From: Ramlibacter sp.
GTDB lineage: Bacteria; Pseudomonadota; Gammaproteobacteria; Burkholderiales; Burkholderiaceae_C
Direction: 5' to 3'
NCBI GenBank assembly: GCA_021323335.1
Contig: JAJTCN010000020.1
Span: 1 to 55,963, forward strand
DNA length: 55,963 nt
Position 1 is the first letter of the stretch; every line of letters begins with the position of its first letter. The translations under genes and the position numbers were made by a program. The notes under the pieces were generated by a model, which made no database searches, was not told where the DNA came from, and saw nothing but the letters and a program-made list of their open reading frames with translations. Shown in pieces: positions 52,062 to 55,963 of the stretch.

Positions 52062-54650
52062 CTAGGGAGCGGCGGATGTGCGGCGATCGACAGAAAGGCG
52101 GCGAGGCACAACGCGCCGAGATCCTTCGCGTTGAATCATCTCGAAAGCCGCCCGGGCGTTTTCTGGCCCCACGCTCACGTGAATCGGCCGATCCTTCCCA
52201 TAAAAGTACAGCCGATCGAAGGGAAGGTTGCCGATGATCCACTCCGCGACTTCTCTCATGTCTTCGTCGTCCACCATGAAGTCACAGGCTGCGCCCTGTC
52301 GTGGGCATATCAGCCGGCCTGCGGTCGACACTTCACAGCTAGCATGTTGATCAAGCTCCGGAGCAATTCGGCCGTCTATGCGCTTGGCAAGCTGTGGTGA
52401 ACAGAACCCATAGGTCAGGCGAATGGGTCCAAAGTACTCGATGATGGGGTCTACGAGCTCTCGCGCGAGCAGACTCAACGCGTTGAATGTCTCTGGGCGT
52501 ACTGGGACGTTGAGTGTTTCCGTCCGCTTCATGGTCTCTCCACACTCTATAAAGCTGCGGTAGGTGAAGTGAGCACCACATTTCGCATCCAAGTGTGGAA
52601 TCGATCGGGCCGGAATGAAACTCGTGCCTTCAATCTCAAGGCGCTGGTGCTCAAGTGCAATGCGGAGTCTGTCTGCGGTAACGCCAAACTCCCCCTGTTC
52701 GAAGAGCCGCATATTTCGTAAGCGCGCATCGAACTCGACTTGCTCAGCGTAGCCCGGCGATTCGTCAGCGAGATACCGACTCTTGAAGCAAAGGAGCGTT
52801 GGCGGGTACTCTGGAGAATCGTAAGAAAACACCTCGTACGACAGCTTGCGAAGGTTAATTTTGATCCGCCTGCGGAGCGCAGGAAGAGGACTGTCACTGA
52901 ACGTCTCGTAGTTGTGCAAAGTCAGCTTCCCGCTCACGACGTGGATTTTGACGAGATCGAAAGAATCGTCGTCTCCCCAAAGCAGCAGCCCGCATGCCAC
53001 GTAAGCACGAAGAAGGACAGGAAGCCTCTCGACAAGGCCATAGTGCAGTTGCAGAGAGTGATCTTCATCCAGGTACCCCAAGCCCGCCTCAGACGACTTC
53101 CTACATGCTTCTAAAATAGCCGCCGGCTGCCCTAGCTGAACCAAGAGTTGGGCTGCGCATCCCGCTGCAGCACCGTATGTGCCGAAGAACACCTTAATGT
53201 CACGCTGAAGCCGAGTCTCCAGCTTTTTGAATGGTGCTTGCTTCTTAAATTGTTGCGTTGCGAGCAGGAGGAGGAGGTCATCTCTGCGCGATTCAGCTGC
53301 ACGCTTCAACAACGACGGGTCGATGCATTGCGTCAGTGCAGATCGCGCTCGGGGCCAGCTTTTGAGTTTGGTCGTGACTTCGGATAGAAACGGCACCTCG
53401 TCTTCTTCAGGGTATCGCCCTAGCTCTAAGGCGAGGTCACACAGTGAATCAAGTAATTGCCTGTGTTCGGTCAATACCAGGTCTCTTGCCGCAGCACGCT
53501 GGCGAAGCGTTGACGACCTATCATTGGTGTGGACCCGAGCCAGTGAGCGCAACCGGTGCGCCAGGTCCGAGCGACGGTAGCGGGAAGCGAGATACCGCTG
53601 TTCGAGCTGCTCATCGAAGAAGACAAAGGCGATTCCCGGGGCCACAGCCAGCGGACGTCGACCTACCTCCTTCTCCACAAAAGCCAGCAGCTCGTCCTGC
53701 GCAAAATACTTCTGGAAGGTGCTCCTCCTTGTGAGCAGCCCATCTGCGTAAGGGACGCCGACGGAGCTGGTGCTGTTGCTGTGCAGCATCACACTTATCG
53801 CCAAGAGTTGACGGGCGTGCTGTGCGGCGTCTCGCACCACGTGGGCTCGCTCTGCCGGATCCTCGATCACATTGACGACGAACCCCAGATTGACGATGTC
53901 CGCTCTAACGATCGGCTCGTCGGGTGCGAAATATGGATCCCACCCACTCGCCTCGTATCCCAAACGGCGAAGCTCGTCCAAGTCGCGCCCGTGTCCGCAG
54001 CCATAGTCGAACAGCGATAAGCCTTCGAGGAGCGCGTGGCGGAGAATGAGTTGCACGGGCGCAGAAAGCGAGGTGCGTTGCAGAGCAGTCCGATGCCGTT
54101 GTACCTGCCCCTGCTGAACTTCACTTATGTTGATAGGCCCTTGATCTTCGAGCGAGTCTGCATTCCCAATGGGAACCAAACTGCCGTCCTGCACTGTGTA
54201 TCCCCGTGCGGTGACTAGACGGTCCCAGTTTGCTCGGAATCCAATTGCAAGATCGCTGTCGAACAGACCAATTGCTTCCGCAGTTTGGGTGTTTGCTACC
54301 CACGCCGGCCGATTCGGCCATGTCGTGGGCACAAGAAGCTCCTTACGATGCAGGATCGGCGGGTTGAGCGACTCTGAGTACGTCCGATGACTGCAAGCAC
54401 CGTCGTCACCCATCGTCCAGCTTTCAGCCAGCTGAGGAAAGGCTTCCGAGTTAAACTTAGGATACAACAGGAAGGAAACCCGTCCTGCCCGAACATTCAG
54501 CTTGACAACGTTAACCGTGCTGGCGGCCGATGGTGGTAAGTACGACAAGAGCCCGCGAATTCGCGACCACTCCGCGTCGCCTAGGAGCTGCTCTGCCGCT
54601 GCGATGTGCACATATAGGTCGTCGGCGACGCGCTTGCCAAGCTCATTCAT
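52062..54650 (-). CDS. DNA phosphorothioation-associated methyltransferase-like protein
   Basis: An 862-residue protein. Residues 185-205 read RHRTALQRTSLSAPVQLILRH, and the SAM-binding motif FDYGCGHGRD is at 214-223, followed by GYEASGWDPYF. This combination is typical of the putative methyltransferase repeatedly found beside dnd/ssp genes. It is longer than the ones I remember; the C-terminal region (about 590-862) ends with cysteine/histidine pairs (CGAHFTYRSFIECG and CPRQGAAC) of unknown role. It is the first gene upstream of sspB on the minus strand, with a palindrome just before its start. Whether it methylates DNA, a protein or the modified backbone is unknown. Confidence 0.78.
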   Translation of the reverse strand: MNELGKRVADDLYVHIAAAEQLLGDAEWSRIRGLLSYLPPSAASTVNVVKLNVRAGRVSFLLYPKFNSEAFPQLAESWTMGDDGACSHRTYSESLNPPILHRKELLVPTTWPNRPAWVANTQTAEAIGLFDSDLAIGFRANWDRLVTARGYTVQDGSLVPIGNADSLEDQGPINISEVQQGQVQRHRTALQRTSLSAPVQLILRHALLEGLSLFDYGCGHGRDLDELRRLGYEASGWDPYFAPDEPIVRADIVNLGFVVNVIEDPAERAHVVRDAAQHARQLLAISVMLHSNSTSSVGVPYADGLLTRRSTFQKYFAQDELLAFVEKEVGRRPLAVAPGIAFVFFDEQLEQRYLASRYRRSDLAHRLRSLARVHTNDRSSTLRQRAAARDLVLTEHRQLLDSLCDLALELGRYPEEDEVPFLSEVTTKLKSWPRARSALTQCIDPSLLKRAAESRRDDLLLLLATQQFKKQAPFKKLETRLQRDIKVFFGTYGAAAGCAAQLLVQLGQPAAILEACRKSSEAGLGYLDEDHSLQLHYGLVERLPVLLRAYVACGLLLWGDDDSFDLVKIHVVSGKLTLHNYETFSDSPLPALRRRIKINLRKLSYEVFSYDSPEYPPTLLCFKSRYLADESPGYAEQVEFDARLRNMRLFEQGEFGVTADRLRIALEHQRLEIEGTSFIPARSIPHLDAKCGAHFTYRSFIECGETMKRTETLNVPVRPETFNALSLLARELVDPIIEYFGPIRLTYGFCSPQLAKRIDGRIAPELDQHASCEVSTAGRLICPRQGAACDFMVDDEDMREVAEWIIGNLPFDRLYFYGKDRPIHVSVGPENARAAFEMIQREGSRRVVPRRLSVDRRTSAAP

Positions 54651-54662
54651 AGAAAGGTCTGT

Positions 54663-54678
54663 GAGTGCTACAGCACTC
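54663..54678. promoter_or_regulatory. Dyad operator candidate in front of the modification operon
   Basis: GAGTGCT-AC-AGCACTC is a perfect seven-pair inverted repeat centred 20 bases upstream of the methyltransferase-like ATG (54650). With only a two-base centre it is more like a protein-binding site than a hairpin. A minus-strand TAGAGT overlaps its edge as a possible -10. Confidence 0.45.
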
Positions 54679-54961
54679 TAGCAGCCCTCACACCCTGATG
54701 TTGCGCCATCCGCCCGCGCAAGCAGGCGCCTCAGCTCCGGCGCGTCCTCTCGAATGCACTCGGTCACAACAATCCGCTCACAAGCCACGCCGAGCGCGGC
54801 GCTGACAATCGCCCACCAGGGTGGCTGGCGCATGTAGAGGGAAGATCCGGATCCTGCGGCTTGCTCGATGCCGAGATGGGAAGGCGATCCAGCCAGGAGG
54901 CGACCGCGAAGCCGAGGAACCTGAATGCGAGGAGGAGGAAACCTGCGCTTCGACGGTTCAC
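54678..54961 (-). pseudogene. Possible remnant of a small two-helix membrane protein
   Basis: One frame from a GTG at 54961 reads a hydrophobic segment AGFLLLAFRFLGFAVASW; a second frame near 54678-54840 reads PPWWAIVSAALGVACERIVV followed by a charged tail. Joined by a frameshift near 54840 they would give a two-helix membrane protein. I recognise no family, so this is tentative. It is the GC-rich right flank of the island. Confidence 0.25.
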
Positions 54962-55024
54962 GGGCAGTCGCCCTCGGCCGGGTGAGGTCCGGCCTCGCGA
55001 GCGTCTTAGGGCAGCCCCTCCGGC

Positions 55025-55744
55025 TTACCCGAACAGCCGCCCAAACCCCTCCGTCCCCGCATCCCCACCCGCCACCCTCACCACATCCCAAAACCCCGCC
55101 GGCGAACTAGCCGTAGCCGGCAGCCCGAGCTCGTCTTCCAACCGACGAATCGCATCCAGCGTCAACAACCCCCCGCACGAAATGAACACCCCCTGCGCCG
55201 ACGTGTCCTGCGCGTAGACCTTCTTCGACAGCGCCACCAGCGTCTCCGTGCTCACCTCGCCCACTTCCTTCACGCCGGTGATCGACATGCCCTCGATGGC
55301 CGTCACGGTGAAGCCGCTGTGGGTGAGGTAGGCCACCAGCTTGTCGTTCAGTTCGTCGATGTACGAGGTGGCCACGGCCACGCGCTGCACGCCCAGGTGC
55401 CGCAGCGCGCGCACGATCGCATGGCTCATGGTGGTGCACGGCACGCCGGTCGCCTCCTGCATGGCGCGGCGCAGCGACTCGGTGAACTCCGGGCCGCGGT
55501 AGAAGCTGATGGACGTGCCCATCATGGAGATCGCCTCGGCGCCGGCCTTGCGCAGTTCGACGGCGCGGTCGACGATGGTGTCCACCACCGGCGCGAAGCC
55601 TTCGGGCGACACGCCGCCGATGCCCAGCCCGCGCGCGATGAAGCGATACCGCTCGCCGTACAGCATGGGCCCGTCCTGCGGCACCTCGCCATGCGCCGGC
55701 GGCACCACCAGGCCGATGCAGGGGGTGTTCGCGGCCATCGTCAC
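55025..55744 (-). CDS. Arylmalonate decarboxylase-like enzyme (Asp/Glu racemase fold)
   Basis: A 239-residue enzyme. It matches the Bordetella arylmalonate decarboxylase pattern closely: IGLVVPPAHGEVP at the start, the dioxyanion-hole block MGTSISFYRG, ATSYIDELND with the conserved Tyr, and SCGGLLTLD with the catalytic Cys, then SSPAGFWDVVRVAGG. The family decarboxylates disubstituted malonates stereospecifically without cofactor; related enzymes are maleate isomerases, which have a second Cys in the N-terminal half. Here that position is Gly (MGTS), which favours decarboxylase over racemase or isomerase. The GTG start overlaps the Bug receptor stop (GTGA); ATG 55738 is an alternative. Confidence 0.85.
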   Translation of the reverse strand: MTMAANTPCIGLVVPPAHGEVPQDGPMLYGERYRFIARGLGIGGVSPEGFAPVVDTIVDRAVELRKAGAEAISMMGTSISFYRGPEFTESLRRAMQEATGVPCTTMSHAIVRALRHLGVQRVAVATSYIDELNDKLVAYLTHSGFTVTAIEGMSITGVKEVGEVSTETLVALSKKVYAQDTSAQGVFISCGGLLTLDAIRRLEDELGLPATASSPAGFWDVVRVAGGDAGTEGFGRLFG

Positions 55745-55963
55745 TCCGCCGAGATCTTCTGCGACTTGATGATGGCGGCCCAGGCCGCCGACTCGCGCTG
55801 CATCTCCGGCCCCAGCTGCGCGGGCTCCATGTAGGCGGGGATGGCGCCCTGCAGCGCCGCGGCCTGCGCCAGGTCGGCGCTGGCCAGCACGGTGCGCACC
55901 GCCTCGTTCACCTTGTCCGTGATGGCGGCGGGCGTGCCCACCGGGGCCAGCAGCATCAGGCGC
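55741..55963 (-). CDS. Bug-family receptor, C-terminal part (5' end outside window)
   Basis: The visible 74 residues, LLAPVGTPAAITDKVNEAVRTV to WAAIIKSQKISAE, are the usual C-terminal helix-rich end of Bug/TctC solute-binding proteins. The stop overlaps the arylmalonate-decarboxylase-like gene by four bases, so uptake of a dicarboxylate and its decarboxylation are likely linked. Confidence 0.85.
   Translation of the reverse strand, partial: RLMLLAPVGTPAAITDKVNEAVRTVLASADLAQAAALQGAIPAYMEPAQLGPEMQRESAAWAAIIKSQKISAE

Larger units (their letters stand above)
54651..55024. other. Right boundary interval of the defence island
   Basis: About 370 bases between the island operon and the arylmalonate-decarboxylase-like gene. 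It holds the dyad at 54663 and the possible membrane-protein remnant. GC composition rises from island-like to chromosome-like within it. No tRNA, integrase gene or clear direct repeat with the left edge is visible. Confidence 0.45.

Noticed and set aside
1..55963. CRISPR arrays, tRNA or rRNA genes, integrases and insertion sequences
   Set aside because: Looked for by eye across the window, especially at the island edges; no regular spaced repeats, cloverleaf sequences, transposase motifs or clear attachment-site repeats were seen.

Overview
This is a GC-rich chromosomal segment from a beta-proteobacterium. I infer Burkholderiales, probably near Comamonadaceae (Ramlibacter/Variovorax-like), from the GyrB sequence, Bug-type (TctC) receptors, DUF4148, an arylmalonate-decarboxylase-like enzyme and strong G/C bias at third codon positions. 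The window opens inside gyrB, so it probably lies near the replication origin. All calls come from reading the sequence and from memory of protein families; no search was run.

Layout. 0-7.3 kb: the gyrB 3' end, a GH84 O-GlcNAcase-like enzyme with a cysteine desulfurase, then a divergent sulfur operon (ArsR-rhodanese fusion, persulfide-dioxygenase-like MBL enzyme, MFS transporter, TonB-like protein). 7.4-18 kb: a sulfate-ester unit with a radical-SAM sulfatase maturase, a cytoplasmic arylsulfatase, a NitT/TauT-type ABC importer with two permeases, a ribitol-2-dehydrogenase-like SDR, an FGGY pentulose kinase and a divergent LacI regulator with a candidate operator. The gene set reads as import and desulfation of a sulfated polyol or sugar, then oxidation and phosphorylation of the carbon skeleton. 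18-27.3 kb: a metal-responsive unit with two CueR-like MerR regulators, a DUF4148 protein, a di-haem cytochrome c peroxidase with a FixH-like partner, and an HAE1-type RND efflux system. Four promoters here share a TTGACC-N19 MerR-type architecture.

27.3-37.1 kb: a LEA-like secreted protein, a Bug receptor with a class III aminotransferase and GntR regulator, a gamma-glutamyltransferase-like enzyme, a frameshifted DUF3597 gene, a secreted protein whose terminator lies across its stop codon, an EF-G domain IV/V-like protein with a tandem universal stress protein, and a bactofilin-like beta-helix protein overlapping a GNAT-like gene. 37.1-38.9 kb is a graveyard: an ABC ATPase broken by several frameshifts and a decayed paralogue of the secreted protein.

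38.9-54.65 kb is a defence island with visibly lower GC and different codon use. I read it as a composite DNA phosphorothioation system: SspE-like sensor nuclease (DUF262+DUF1524), HNH endonuclease, a three-gene module (SF2 helicase, GHKL ATPase, PLD nuclease) that probably corresponds to SspFGH, the modification genes sspB-sspC-sspD (DUF4007, large P-loop ATPase, PP-loop sulfurtransferase), and a phosphorothioation-associated methyltransferase-like protein heading that operon. No sspA is present locally; the cysteine desulfurase at 2.3-3.5 kb or a housekeeping IscS could supply sulfur. After a degraded stretch the window ends in an arylmalonate-decarboxylase-like enzyme and the 3' end of another Bug receptor gene.
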